The notes below the pieces were generated by a model, which was not told the origin of the DNA, ran no database searches, and worked only from the letters and a program-made list of their open reading frames with translations. Source: Marinobacter sp. 1-4A (GTDB lineage: Bacteria > Pseudomonadota > Gammaproteobacteria > Pseudomonadales > Oleiphilaceae). Taken from it: a DNA stretch of 64,000 bases. This document shows, piece after piece, positions 24,965 to 33,701 of this stretch. The stretch lies in NCBI RefSeq assembly GCF_016597725.1, contig NZ_VCGY01000001.1, positions 682,001 to 746,000 of the forward strand, given 5' to 3'. Numbering within the stretch: position 1 is the first letter of the stretch; each line of letters opens with the position of its first letter. Position numbers and translations under genes: made by a program.

Positions 24965-27184
24965 TTATCCTTTAGCGTTTAAAGTTTGCGAGGGCAGCTC
25001 GATACCGGCCTTGGCGGCTCGTGCTGCATGAAGCTTTCTGTAGCTGTCGATCAGCCGCAGGTGTCTGTCCAACCCTTCCAACTGCATGTTGGTAGGCGTC
25101 AGACCGTAGAAGCGCACGCTGCCATCGAGGGAGCCGGTTACGGCGTCCATCACCTCATCACCGAACATCCGTCGGAAGTTAAACAGGTAATCACTCAGCT
25201 CTAGTTCTTCATCCAGTGTGACTTCCAGCACTGCGCACATGGCTTGATAGAACAGCCCACGCTCCACAGTGTTGTCGTTGTATTGCAGGAACATCTCTAC
25301 CCTTTCGAGGGCATCTTCGTATTGCTTCAGCGCCAAGTTGATCAGAAGCTTCAACTCTAGAATGGTGAGCTGGCCCCACACGGTGTTTTCATCAAACTCG
25401 ATACCAATCAGGGTGATAATGTCTGTGTAGTCATCAATCTGGCTGTCTTCTAAGCGCTCGACTAACGCGGCCAGTTGCTCATCGCTCAGGATGTGCAAGT
25501 TGAGGATATCTTCCCGGTAATCCAAGGCACGGTTGGTGTTATCCCAAATCAGATCTTCCACTTGGTAAACCTCTGAGTAGCCGGGCACTAGCATTCTGCA
25601 AACCGGGGCCCCCAGATCATCAAAAATGGCGGTGTACACTTCGTGCCCCATGTCTTCAATAATGCCGAACAGACAGGCTGCCTCTTCCTCGGTGGTGCCA
25701 GAGAAGTCCCATTCGTGAAACTCAACATCCGCTTTGGCGCTAAAGAACCGCCAGGACACCACGCCGCTGGAATCGATGAAGTGTTCAACGTAATTGTTGG
25801 GCTCGGTGATGGCCAGGCTGTTGAAGGTTGGAGGAAGAAAATCGTTCAACCCCTCAAAGCTACGACCTTGCATAAGCTCGGTAAGGCTGCGCTCCAGCGC
25901 CACTTTCATGGTGGGGTGTGCACCAAAGGAGGCAAAAACCCCGCCGGTTTTCGGGTTCATGAGGGTTACGCAGGCCACGGGGAACTGGCCACCTAGAGAC
26001 GCATCTTTCACCAAAATTGGGAAGCCTTGGGCTTCCAAAGCCCGCACCCCTTCAAGAATATCCGGGTACTTTTCCAGAACATGCATTGGCACATCCGGTA
26101 GTGCAATTTCTTCCTGAATGATCTGCTTTTTCACCGCTCGCTCAAGAATTTCCGACAAGCACTGAACCTGTGCTTCTGCCAGAGTATTGCCTGCACTCAT
26201 TCCGTTGCTAAGGAACAGGTTCTCAATGAGGTTACTCGGGAAGTAAACGGGTACACCGTCGGAGTGGCGCACGTATGGCAGAGCGCATATTCCGCGCTCC
26301 ACATTGCCGGAGTTTGTATCGATCAGATTAGAACCCTGCAACTCGCCATCCGGGTTGTAAATGGCCAGGCAATGCTCATCCAGAATGCCTTCTGGTAATT
26401 CGTCGTCAGGCCCCGGCTTGAACCAGCGCTCTCTCGGGTAATGCACGAACTCGCTGTTGGCGATTTCCTCACCAAAAAATTGATCGTTGTAGAAGAAATT
26501 GCAGTTCAGGCGTTCAACAAATTCGCCCAGAGCTGAGCACAGAGCGCTTTCTTTGGTGGAACCCTTGCCGTTGGTGAAGCACATAGGTGAGGCCGCATCC
26601 CGCATGTGCAGCGACCACACGTGGGGCACGATGTTGCGCCAGGAGGCAATTTCAATCTTCATGCCCAGATCGGCCAAAATGCCGCTCATGTTGGCAATGG
26701 TTTGCTCCAGCGGCAGGTCTTTACCCTCAATGTAGGTATCGGCAGTACCTTCTGGTTTGATGGTCAATAAAGCCTGCGCATCTTCATCAAGGTTATCAAC
26801 GATTTCGATCTGGAAGTCCGGGCCGGTTTGCACAACTTTCTTGACCGTGCAGCGGTCGATGGAGCGCACGATGCCTTGGCGGTGCTTCTCGGGCAGGTCG
26901 TCCGGCAGCTCAACCTGAATTTTGAAAATCTGTTTGTAGCGGTTTTCCGGATCAACAATGTTGTTCTGGGACAGGCGGATGTTATCGGTTGGAATATCCC
27001 TCGCCAGACAGTACACCTTCACAAAATAAGCGGCGCACAGGGCTGATGAAGCCAGAAAGTAGTCAAAAGGACCAGGTGCCGAGCCGTCGCCTTTGTAACG
27101 AACAGGCTGGTCGGCAATCACCGAGAAGTCATCAAACTTGGCTTCAACTCGGAGGTTGTCGAGATAATTGACGTTAATTTCCAT
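24965..27184 (-). CDS. OsmC-YcaO fusion protein
   Basis: From ATG 27184 the protein has 739 residues. Residues 1-140 are an OsmC-like domain (APGPFDYFLASSALCAAYFVKVYC, with Cys; RCTVKKVV), a fold used for peroxide reduction. From about 155 a YcaO domain follows with the ATP-binding motif SALGEFVER (Sx3ExxER), Qx3E in QCLSE, and a TPR-like C-terminal region as in E. coli YcaO. YcaO enzymes activate amide carbonyls with ATP; E. coli YcaO affects RimO-dependent methylthiolation of S12. No PxPxP C-terminus or precursor peptide is seen, so azoline natural-product work is unlikely. An in-frame start at 27253 adds a weakly supported N-terminus. Confidence 0.92.
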   Translation of the reverse strand: MEINVNYLDNLRVEAKFDDFSVIADQPVRYKGDGSAPGPFDYFLASSALCAAYFVKVYCLARDIPTDNIRLSQNNIVDPENRYKQIFKIQVELPDDLPEKHRQGIVRSIDRCTVKKVVQTGPDFQIEIVDNLDEDAQALLTIKPEGTADTYIEGKDLPLEQTIANMSGILADLGMKIEIASWRNIVPHVWSLHMRDAASPMCFTNGKGSTKESALCSALGEFVERLNCNFFYNDQFFGEEIANSEFVHYPRERWFKPGPDDELPEGILDEHCLAIYNPDGELQGSNLIDTNSGNVERGICALPYVRHSDGVPVYFPSNLIENLFLSNGMSAGNTLAEAQVQCLSEILERAVKKQIIQEEIALPDVPMHVLEKYPDILEGVRALEAQGFPILVKDASLGGQFPVACVTLMNPKTGGVFASFGAHPTMKVALERSLTELMQGRSFEGLNDFLPPTFNSLAITEPNNYVEHFIDSSGVVSWRFFSAKADVEFHEWDFSGTTEEEAACLFGIIEDMGHEVYTAIFDDLGAPVCRMLVPGYSEVYQVEDLIWDNTNRALDYREDILNLHILSDEQLAALVERLEDSQIDDYTDIITLIGIEFDENTVWGQLTILELKLLINLALKQYEDALERVEMFLQYNDNTVERGLFYQAMCAVLEVTLDEELELSDYLFNFRRMFGDEVMDAVTGSLDGSVRFYGLTPTNMQLEGLDRHLRLIDSYRKLHAARAAKAGIELPSQTLNAKG

Positions 27185-27311
27185 TGCGAGGGTACCCGGT
27201 TTAGAGATTTCGGCGCGTTTTGAAAATATAGATCGGCCACGAAGGGCGGCCATTATAGACGTAACGCTACGCTACTCACACCTCGTACCAATCACAACGT
27301 CAGCAGCACAC

Positions 27312-28244
27312 TCACTCAGCCGTGCGACTAGCCACAGGCCGAAAGGCTCGCCACATACGTTGCAACTTTTCTTTAGGTAGGATCACCAATAAGTTGCCTG
27401 CGAGCACCAGCGACACGCCTGCAACGGCTTCTAACGTCCAGATGTAGTTTTCGAAAACCGTTGAAAGCGCCAGCGCAACGATTGGAAATAGCACCATGCA
27501 GTAGGCTGCGCGCTCAGGGCCAATGCGACCAAGCAGTGTGAGAAAACTCCCGAAACCGAGTACGGAGCCGATCAAAGCCAGATAAACCAGAGAGCCTGTG
27601 TAAGCCCATGTGGTTTCAAAACCAAAGGCTTCGCCCCTACCCCAAGCGATTAGTGCAAGCGCAAGTGCGCCATAAGCCATGCCATAGGCGTTGGTCTGCA
27701 TAACCGGTAGTTTTACTGACTGGTTGCGAGCCGACAGCATATTACCGAAGGAAGTAATGAAGGTGCCTGCGAGGCTCAGCATCATCGCCCGCAGTGTAGT
27801 GCCGTCGGCATCCAGCGCTCGAATTTCCGGCAGGAATACCAGACAAATGCCCACTAGCCCAAACGCTGCGCCAACGATAACGGAACGCGGAACACGGTTA
27901 CCGAAAAACAGTGCCCCGTTTACGATGTTCATAACGATAATGGTGGAGAACACAACCGCGATAAGGCCGCTGGTGATATTGGCTGCAGCCTGATAAACCA
28001 GCATGTAATTGAACCCGAACAGCATCAGGCCCTGACCTGCCATCCAGAGGTGTTGGCGGAAATCAAACTTCATCTTCCGCCGGGTGAGGCTGCACCACAG
28101 CATCAGCACCAGTGCCGACAAACCGAACCGGTATGCGATAGACACATCGCCGGGCACCTCACCCAACTGTAAAGGGATTGCGATAAAGGTTGATCCCCAG
28201 ATCAACACGGTCGATAAATAGAGCACAAAGGTGTTTGTCAGCAT
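27312..28244 (-). CDS. EamA/DMT-superfamily membrane transporter
   Basis: From ATG 28244 the product has 310 residues, with ten predicted membrane helices in two EamA halves: LYLSTVLIWGSTFIAIPLQL at the start, and GSLVYLALIGSVLGFGSFLTLLGRIGPERAAYCMVLFPIVAL in the second half. The WGSTF and GP-RA-Y-P motifs are typical of RhaT/YdcZ-like metabolite exporters. A TTG at 28262 would add six residues. Substrate unknown; neighbours do not suggest one. The next gene upstream (28377-29018) is 133 bp away, so it likely has its own promoter. Confidence 0.92.
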   Translation of the reverse strand: MLTNTFVLYLSTVLIWGSTFIAIPLQLGEVPGDVSIAYRFGLSALVLMLWCSLTRRKMKFDFRQHLWMAGQGLMLFGFNYMLVYQAAANITSGLIAVVFSTIIVMNIVNGALFFGNRVPRSVIVGAAFGLVGICLVFLPEIRALDADGTTLRAMMLSLAGTFITSFGNMLSARNQSVKLPVMQTNAYGMAYGALALALIAWGRGEAFGFETTWAYTGSLVYLALIGSVLGFGSFLTLLGRIGPERAAYCMVLFPIVALALSTVFENYIWTLEAVAGVSLVLAGNLLVILPKEKLQRMWRAFRPVASRTAE

Positions 28245-28376
28245 AGGTAAAGCGGCCTGCAACCGTGATCAACAACCGGCTACGTTTTTCGCGCTACCGA
28301 TCTTTCATTTAAAAAAATCATTCTCCTACTTATAGTTATCTTGCTCAATAGTTTTTAGGTGAAGACCGGTTCTCTG

Positions 28377-29018
28377 CTAAATGAAGTGGTACTCTGTGAG
28401 TTCCGCGTACTTGGTAAACCGCTCGCCGTCCCAGTGCAAGGAGTAGTGACCAGCTTGCGTGACTGGACTTGTAGCGGGGGGCCGTAGTAGCGCCACGGCC
28501 TCGGCTCCATCAGCCCGTATAGAGCTGTAAAGAATTCCGAATTCCCCGGAGTTTATAAGGTTGGCTGCCACCTGTTGTCCGGGTGAGTAGTTTGTATCGT
28601 GCATGTATTGGGGTTGGCCCCGGAGATCCACCAGAGGTTCAACAACCTGCCCGGTGTAACAGCGAACCACTGCCGAATAATCGCTGCCCACACCGAAGCC
28701 GCGCCATACCTTGCCTGAATGATAAATCCATTCTTTGAGTGCTGTTTCCAAAGAGTCTCCTGCGTAATAGGCGCCCCGGGAACGGGTATTGAATCGCCCT
28801 TCTGACGGGTAACAAAACGACGCCATCACTGCGCCCCATCCAGGACCAGCCCGATAATCCTTTTCATCAATATAGCGCGGCCAGTGAACAACTCTATCGC
28901 TGGTTGCCGACTCCAGTTCACCAAGAAGAATGGAGTCGGGGCTCTCAAAGCAGTCTATCGGTGGGTATTTACTGTGAATAATACGGTAATGCTTCCAATG
29001 CGGTATTACTCGATCCAT
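28377..29018 (-). CDS. RES-domain toxin
   Basis: 213 residues with the three RES landmarks: Arg in HYRIIHSKYPP (near 12), the SEGRFNTRSRGAYYAGDSLETALKEW block (near 73-97) with the conserved Tyr and Glu, and Ser in FGILYSSIRADGAEAV near 168. Known RES toxins (MbcT, PP_2434-like) degrade NAD+ or ADP-ribosylate a target, stopping growth. It starts 11 bp after the Xre/DUF2384-type gene, the normal antitoxin-first order. A long N-terminal part (Asp/Glu-rich 20-60) also fits the family. Confidence 0.9.
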   Translation of the reverse strand: MDRVIPHWKHYRIIHSKYPPIDCFESPDSILLGELESATSDRVVHWPRYIDEKDYRAGPGWGAVMASFCYPSEGRFNTRSRGAYYAGDSLETALKEWIYHSGKVWRGFGVGSDYSAVVRCYTGQVVEPLVDLRGQPQYMHDTNYSPGQQVAANLINSGEFGILYSSIRADGAEAVALLRPPATSPVTQAGHYSLHWDGERFTKYAELTEYHFI

Positions 29019-29029
29019 CGTTTTATTTC

Positions 29030-29476
29030 CTAGCCACGCATTGCGTCTAGATTACGACGAATGTAGTAAAGGGCTTCCATGGAGCCCTGTTCCAGCAAAT
29101 AACTCTTGATGGATGTTCCTTGTAGACCCATCAAGTCAACCGGCTTCTGGAACCATTCGTTGGCCATGTTTTCGTGGCCTGACGGAGCTATGAGAGTAAG
29201 TGCCTTGTGGATACCAAGTAGTAAACTGATTCGATCCATCACATCTCGAGACACTTCTACTGTTGCTCCGGCATTTACTTTAGCTTGCCACCCAGTCAAA
29301 GTGCGACGACTGATACCGCCAAGGAGCGTTCCCAGATCGTCCATGGTCAACCCCCAACGTTCGCGGCGATCAAACAGCCAGCGAAGCCCTGCGGTGCTGT
29401 GAGCATCAGTCAGTGTCGGGCCGTCATTTTGAGGTGGCACTGTGTCGACGGGGTAGCTCTCTCGCAAAACCAACAT
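29030..29476 (-). CDS. Xre/MbcA/ParS-type antitoxin of the RES pair
   Basis: 148 residues. An N-terminal helix-turn-helix-like part (FDRRERWGLTMDDLGTLLGGISRRTLTGWQAKV) is followed by a DUF2384 toxin-binding region (DRISLLLGIHKALTLIAPSG, then NEWFQKPVDLMGLQGTSIKSYLLEQGSMEALYYIRRNL), the layout of antitoxins paired with RES toxins. It would bind DNA upstream and hold the toxin inactive with its C-terminus. GGGGAGGGG stands directly before the ATG and a strong promoter lies about 50 bp upstream, an arrangement suited to autoregulation. Confidence 0.88.
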   Translation of the reverse strand: MLVLRESYPVDTVPPQNDGPTLTDAHSTAGLRWLFDRRERWGLTMDDLGTLLGGISRRTLTGWQAKVNAGATVEVSRDVMDRISLLLGIHKALTLIAPSGHENMANEWFQKPVDLMGLQGTSIKSYLLEQGSMEALYYIRRNLDAMRG

Positions 29477-29524
29477 ACTCCCCTCCCCTAATGACTTTTA
29501 CAGCGTTTACCCATTTACATGTTG

Positions 29525-29553
29525 ATTATAGTGCTCTCTCAACCGACAGGCAA
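29525..29553 (-). promoter_or_regulatory. sigma-70 promoter of the RES/Xre operon with flanking inverted repeat
   Basis: Read on the minus strand: TTGCCT (29553-29548), 17-bp spacer, then a perfect TATAAT (29530-29525). GTTGA (29521-29525) and TCAAC (29539-29543) form an inverted repeat around the -10, a possible site for the antitoxin. The start would be near 29518, about 40 nt before the antitoxin ATG. Confidence 0.6.
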
Positions 29554-29606
29554 CAATGCTCACGCTTTAGGACTTTGAGCAGATTCGCCACATCCAAGCA
29601 TGCTTT

Positions 29607-29632
29607 CCGGGGCACAGAAAACTGCGCCCCGG
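29607..29632 (-). terminator. hairpin after the valine operon
   Basis: CCGGGGCACAG and CTGCGCCCCGG form an 11-bp stem with one A-C mismatch around the loop AAAA, 7 bp past the stop of mmsB. No T-run follows on the minus strand, so it may be a strong barrier or processing stem more than a canonical terminator. Confidence 0.5.
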
Positions 29633-29638
29633 TATAAG

Positions 29639-30526
29639 CTACTCCGGCTTGTAAAAACGCTGGATACTTGAGAAATCCAGCGTTCCGTTGCCTTGCTCGG
29701 CATGGAGCGTGAACAGATTTCGGGCGAGAGAGCCCATGGGAATGGCAGCCTGATTTTTCACAGCGTTATCGAAGGCCAAGCCAAGATCTTTGTTCATCAA
29801 ATTGACCAAAAAGCCGCCCTCGTAATCCCGTGATGCGGGTACTCCGTCCATTACGCCTGGCCATGGGTTGTATACATTCAAGGCCCAGTTGCCGCCGGAA
29901 CTCTGCTTCATGACTTCAGAGAGAACCGCGGGGTCCAATCCGTTTTTTACGCCCAGAGCCAAGGCTTCACTGGTGCCTGCCATCAGGATGGCCAACAGCA
30001 TGTTGTTGCAGATTTTAGCAACTTGCCCTGCGCCGTGATCGCCAGCATGGAAGATATTCTTGCCCATGCTTTCCAGAATCGGTTTTGCTTTGTTGAAGGT
30101 GTCTTCGTCGCCGCCGCAAATGAAGCTCAGTGTGCCCGCTTTAGCGCCGCCCACACCGCCAGAGACCGGCGCATCGAGGAACGGGATTTGCTTTGCTTCT
30201 GCCTGCTCCGCCACACCTCGAGCGGTCTCGGGAGAAATGGTCGATGAGTCAATTACCAGCGTGCCCTCAGGCAGAGCCGCCAGCAAACCATCTTCTCCCA
30301 GATACACCGCTTCAACGTGTTTTCCGGCCGGTAACATGGTAATTACGCACTCGGCACCTTTGGTTGCGTCATGTGCTGTCTCTGCGGTTTTTGCACCTTC
30401 GGAAACCAGTGCGGCTACGGCGTCTTTTGACAAATCAAACACGGTTACGTCGTGACCGGCTTTCACAAGGTTGCCAGCCATTGGGCCACCCATGTTGCCC
30501 AAGCCGATAAAGGTAATCTTTGCCAT
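29639..30526 (-). CDS. mmsB: 3-hydroxyisobutyrate dehydrogenase
   Basis: From ATG 30526 (AAGGGG 6 nt upstream) the product has 295 residues. Nucleotide-binding FIGLGNMGGPMAGNL at 6-20, the substrate motif DAPVSGGVGGAKAGTL near 120, and the catalytic Lys in GQVAKICNNMLLA near 170 match the beta-hydroxyacid dehydrogenase family. It oxidises (S)-3-hydroxyisobutyrate to methylmalonate semialdehyde with NAD+, linking HIBYL-CoA hydrolase and MmsA in the valine route. Last gene of the operon, 62 bp after the hydrolase gene. A start at 30532 overlaps the RBS and is less likely. Confidence 0.96.
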   Translation of the reverse strand: MAKITFIGLGNMGGPMAGNLVKAGHDVTVFDLSKDAVAALVSEGAKTAETAHDATKGAECVITMLPAGKHVEAVYLGEDGLLAALPEGTLVIDSSTISPETARGVAEQAEAKQIPFLDAPVSGGVGGAKAGTLSFICGGDEDTFNKAKPILESMGKNIFHAGDHGAGQVAKICNNMLLAILMAGTSEALALGVKNGLDPAVLSEVMKQSSGGNWALNVYNPWPGVMDGVPASRDYEGGFLVNLMNKDLGLAFDNAVKNQAAIPMGSLARNLFTLHAEQGNGTLDFSSIQRFYKPE

Positions 30527-30588
30527 ATTCATCCCCTTGTTTTTGTATTCGGTTGATTAGGCCGCCTCTGCTCAGGCGGCCTGTTTGG

Positions 30589-31671
30589 CTACTTCTCGAA
30601 AAAGCTGTCGATCCACTCGCTGTCCATTTCTTCCAGCGATGTGTAGCGCCAGCGGGGTTGCTTGTCTTTATCGATTAAGAGGGCACGCACGCCTTCGGCA
30701 AACTCGCCTTTACCAAGGCAGTTTTTGGACAACGTTAGCTCTTTGTCGAGCACCTCACGAAGACTATTCAGACGGCAATTGCGCAAGTGCTGCCAGCATA
30801 GTGCCAAGGATGTTGGCGATGCGGCACTCAACGGTTTGGTCGACTTGGCCAGCCAGCCTTCACCGCTCGCAAGCTCCTTCATTTGAGACACTATATCGGC
30901 CAAAGTGTCGGCATCGGTGACGCGATTGATGGTATCGAAATTCGACCGCACCGGAGACTCTGGCAAGGCATCGGCGCTTTGGTTTTCGTGGTGCCTGAGT
31001 ACACTGCTCATCACGGCAAAGGCGTCTTCCCCCTGCCAGTTACGCGCGGTCAGGTCGGCAACCACCGCTGCCTTGTGTTCATGCTTGATGAAGCGATCGG
31101 CAAGACCCACGAACAAGGCGTCTGCTGCGTTCATACGGGCACCGGTTAAACCCAAAAACAACCCTGTGCGCCCGGGGGTACGGTTCAAAAACCAGCCTGC
31201 TGCTACATCCGGGTACAGCCCGATACTGCTTTCCGGCATAGCCAGCATGGATGCTTCCGTAACCACTCTATGTGAGGCGCCAGCCATGATGCCAATACCG
31301 CCCCCCATAACTATCCCATGCCCCCAACACACCACAGGCTTGGGAAACGAATGGATTAGATAGTCCATTTCGTATTCTTCTGTAAAAAACGCGGTACCTA
31401 CGCTGGTGCCGCTTCCGCTCTGGGGCTCGGTCATGCTCCGGTAAAGGGCAACTATGTCGCCACCGGCACAGAACGCTTTGTCGCCTTCGGCCTCAATCCA
31501 GACTGCACGAACGCGGTCGTCTTGCGCCCAGTTTTTGAGCTGTGGCGTCAGCATCCGAATCATCTCAAGAGAGAGTGAGTTGAGCGCCTTGGGTGTATTC
31601 AGCCGGGCTACTGCAATCAGCGCGCCGTCAGCGGTTTTCCACTCTTCAAAAACAATCGGTTGGTTGCTCAT
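30589..31671 (-). CDS. 3-hydroxyisobutyryl-CoA hydrolase
   Basis: 360 residues, longer than simple crotonases (about 260), as expected for this hydrolase. The oxyanion-hole segments are GDKAFCAGGDIVALY near 62 and HGIVMGGGIGIMAGASHRVVTE near 120, then MPESSIGLYPDVAAGWFLNRTPG near 145 with the active-site Glu and Asp typical of HIBYL-CoA hydrolases. It frees 3-hydroxyisobutyrate from its CoA ester, which limits build-up of reactive methacrylyl-CoA. It lies between the enoyl-CoA hydratase gene (30 bp) and mmsB on the same strand. Confidence 0.93.
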   Translation of the reverse strand: MSNQPIVFEEWKTADGALIAVARLNTPKALNSLSLEMIRMLTPQLKNWAQDDRVRAVWIEAEGDKAFCAGGDIVALYRSMTEPQSGSGTSVGTAFFTEEYEMDYLIHSFPKPVVCWGHGIVMGGGIGIMAGASHRVVTEASMLAMPESSIGLYPDVAAGWFLNRTPGRTGLFLGLTGARMNAADALFVGLADRFIKHEHKAAVVADLTARNWQGEDAFAVMSSVLRHHENQSADALPESPVRSNFDTINRVTDADTLADIVSQMKELASGEGWLAKSTKPLSAASPTSLALCWQHLRNCRLNSLREVLDKELTLSKNCLGKGEFAEGVRALLIDKDKQPRWRYTSLEEMDSEWIDSFFEK

Positions 31672-31701
31672 AAAAATCCTTAAACCGGCAGGTTTCGGGT
31701 T

Positions 31702-32484
31702 TCAGCGGTTTTTCCATTCCGGTTTACGCTTTTCCAGAAAAGCATTCACGCCTTCTTTCTGATCTTCGGTTGAGAACAACTCAACAAACAGCTCACGCTC
31801 CATACGCCAGCTATCGGAATGGCTGCGACCATCACGGGAACTCATTACCAGAGTTTTGCAGCGTGCAACCGAAGACGGGCTCTGTTTGCAGGCCATTTCT
31901 GCCAGTTCCAGTGCCTTCTCAAGGCTCTTGCCAGTGGGCACAACCTCTTCAACCAAACCAATCTGCAGTGCCTTGTCGGCCTTGACTCGTTCACCGCATA
32001 GAATCATACGCTTGGCCCAACCTTCCCCAACGATCCAGGGCAGGTTCTGGGTGCCGCCAGCACAAGGCAGCAAACCAACCGTCGCTTCTGGCAGAGCCAT
32101 CTGGGCATGCTCTTCAGCAATGCGGATGTCACAGGCCAGTGCGCACTCAAGGCCACCGCCCATGGCGTAACCGTTCACCGCGGCGATGGAAACGCCCCGG
32201 AATGCTGTCAGCGCGGCAAAGGCTGCCCCGAACAACTGAGCCATTTCGTTAGCACGGGCCTTGTCGCCATCCGCAAAGGTTTTAAGATCAGCCCCGGCAG
32301 AGAAGAACTTCTCGCCCTGCCCGGTCAGAACCAGCGCAAAAATGTTCGTGTCTTCGTTGAGCTCACGAACGATTTTTGCCAGTGCATTTAGGGAATCCGC
32401 CGTCCATGTATTGGCCGGTGGGTTATTGATCGTTAATACTGCAATGTGTTCGCGTTTTTCGAGCTGAATCAGATCGCTCATCAT
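31702..32484 (-). CDS. enoyl-CoA hydratase (methacrylyl-CoA hydratase role)
   Basis: 260 residues, a canonical crotonase: oxyanion-hole FSAGADLKTFADGD near 63, NGYAMGGGLECALACDIRIAEE near 103, and two catalytic Glu (in GLECAL and PEATVGLLPCAGGTQNL near 133). In this operon it would hydrate methacrylyl-CoA to 3-hydroxyisobutyryl-CoA. AGGAG precedes two adjacent start codons (32484, 32481); the second has the better spacing. It follows the acyl-CoA dehydrogenase gene by 24 bp. Confidence 0.93.
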   Translation of the reverse strand: MMSDLIQLEKREHIAVLTINNPPANTWTADSLNALAKIVRELNEDTNIFALVLTGQGEKFFSAGADLKTFADGDKARANEMAQLFGAAFAALTAFRGVSIAAVNGYAMGGGLECALACDIRIAEEHAQMALPEATVGLLPCAGGTQNLPWIVGEGWAKRMILCGERVKADKALQIGLVEEVVPTGKSLEKALELAEMACKQSPSSVARCKTLVMSSRDGRSHSDSWRMERELFVELFSTEDQKEGVNAFLEKRKPEWKNR

Positions 32485-32508
32485 GGTTCTCCTGTTATTT
32501 TTGTGCGC

Positions 32509-33675
32509 TTATTGGATGGCCTCGGCCACGCCGTCATCCAGCAGGCGACGGGCAACAATTAACCGCATGATTTCGTTGGTGCCTTCCAGAATTTGGTGCA
32601 CACGCAGGTCGCGCAGATAGCGTTCCAGAGGGTACTCCCGGATATATCCGTAGCCACCATGCAGTTGCAGTGCATCATTCACCACATCAAAGCAGACATC
32701 GGTTGCGAAGCGCTTGGCCATGGCACAGTGGAGCGTGGCTTCGGTGTCGCCGCTATCGAGCTTGAACGCGCCAAGGCGCACCATCTGCCGGGCTGCCACC
32801 AGATTGGTCGCCATATCCGCCAGTTTGAACTGCAATGCCTGAAAGGCTGCCAAAGGTTTACCGAATTGCTGCCGTTCGTGCATGTAGTTGCGGGCTCTAA
32901 GCAACGCCGCTTGGGCCCCTCCCAGCGAGCAAGTAGCGATATTGAGGCGGCCGCCATCAAGCCCTTTCATCGCAATGGCGAAGCCATCACCTTCTTCACC
33001 AATGCGACTGGCTACGGGAACGCGAACGTTCTCAAGGCTGATCATGCGCGTGGGCTGGGAGTGCCAGCCCATTTTCTCTTCATTCTTGCCGTAGGAAATG
33101 CCTTCCGCATCCGCGGGAATCACGAATGTGGAAATACCCTTGGCACCGGAATCCGCCGCGCCGGTGCGGGCCATCAACACCAGAATATCGGTTTCGCCAG
33201 CGCCAGAGATAAACATCTTACTGCCATTGATGATGTAGCTATCACCCTCTCGAACCGCCTTGGTTCTCAGGCTGGCTGCATCGGAACCCGCACCGGGTTC
33301 CGTTAGGCAATAAGACGCTAACCACTCACCGCTGGCCAGCTTCGGCACCACATCTTGCTTGAGCGCATCGGGCGCAAAGCTTGCCACCATCCAAGTTGCC
33401 ATATTGTGGATGGTGATAAAGGCAGCCGTTGAGGGGCAGGCTGCTGCCAGTTCCTCAACGATGACCGATGTATCAAGCCGCGACAGCCCCATGCCACCGA
33501 GTGCTTCCGGGGTGTAAATCCCCATAAATCCCATTTCCCCGGCTTCTTTCAACACGTCCACAGGGAAGATGTGTTCGTCATCCCACTTGGCCGCATGGGG
33601 GGCCATGGATTTCTCCGCAAAGGCACGGGCTGCTTCGCGGAACGCGAGCTGGTCTTCAGTCAGGTTAAAATCCAT
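32509..33675 (-). CDS. acyl-CoA dehydrogenase (isobutyryl-CoA dehydrogenase role)
   Basis: 388 residues with the family's helical start (MDFNLTEDQLAFREAARAFA), FAD and substrate motifs YCLTEPGAGSDAASL near 128 and FISGAGETD near 160, and the catalytic Glu region QILEGTNEIMRLIVARRLL near 365. Gene order beside mmsA, enoyl-CoA hydratase, HIBYL-CoA hydrolase and mmsB points to isobutyryl-CoA oxidation to methacrylyl-CoA. Electron acceptor would be ETF. Short-branched-chain or other acyl-CoA use cannot be excluded from sequence. Confidence 0.95.
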   Translation of the reverse strand: MDFNLTEDQLAFREAARAFAEKSMAPHAAKWDDEHIFPVDVLKEAGEMGFMGIYTPEALGGMGLSRLDTSVIVEELAAACPSTAAFITIHNMATWMVASFAPDALKQDVVPKLASGEWLASYCLTEPGAGSDAASLRTKAVREGDSYIINGSKMFISGAGETDILVLMARTGAADSGAKGISTFVIPADAEGISYGKNEEKMGWHSQPTRMISLENVRVPVASRIGEEGDGFAIAMKGLDGGRLNIATCSLGGAQAALLRARNYMHERQQFGKPLAAFQALQFKLADMATNLVAARQMVRLGAFKLDSGDTEATLHCAMAKRFATDVCFDVVNDALQLHGGYGYIREYPLERYLRDLRVHQILEGTNEIMRLIVARRLLDDGVAEAIQ

Positions 33676-33701
33676 CGTTAGGCTCCTGGCGAAGAACGCA
33701 A

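Noticed and set aside
24159..25031. 290-residue plus-strand frame opposite diaminopimelate dehydrogenase
   Set aside because: Antisense of a well-conserved enzyme; product has no domain. The same holds for long antisense frames at 32593-33306, 34314-35174 and 57025-57726.
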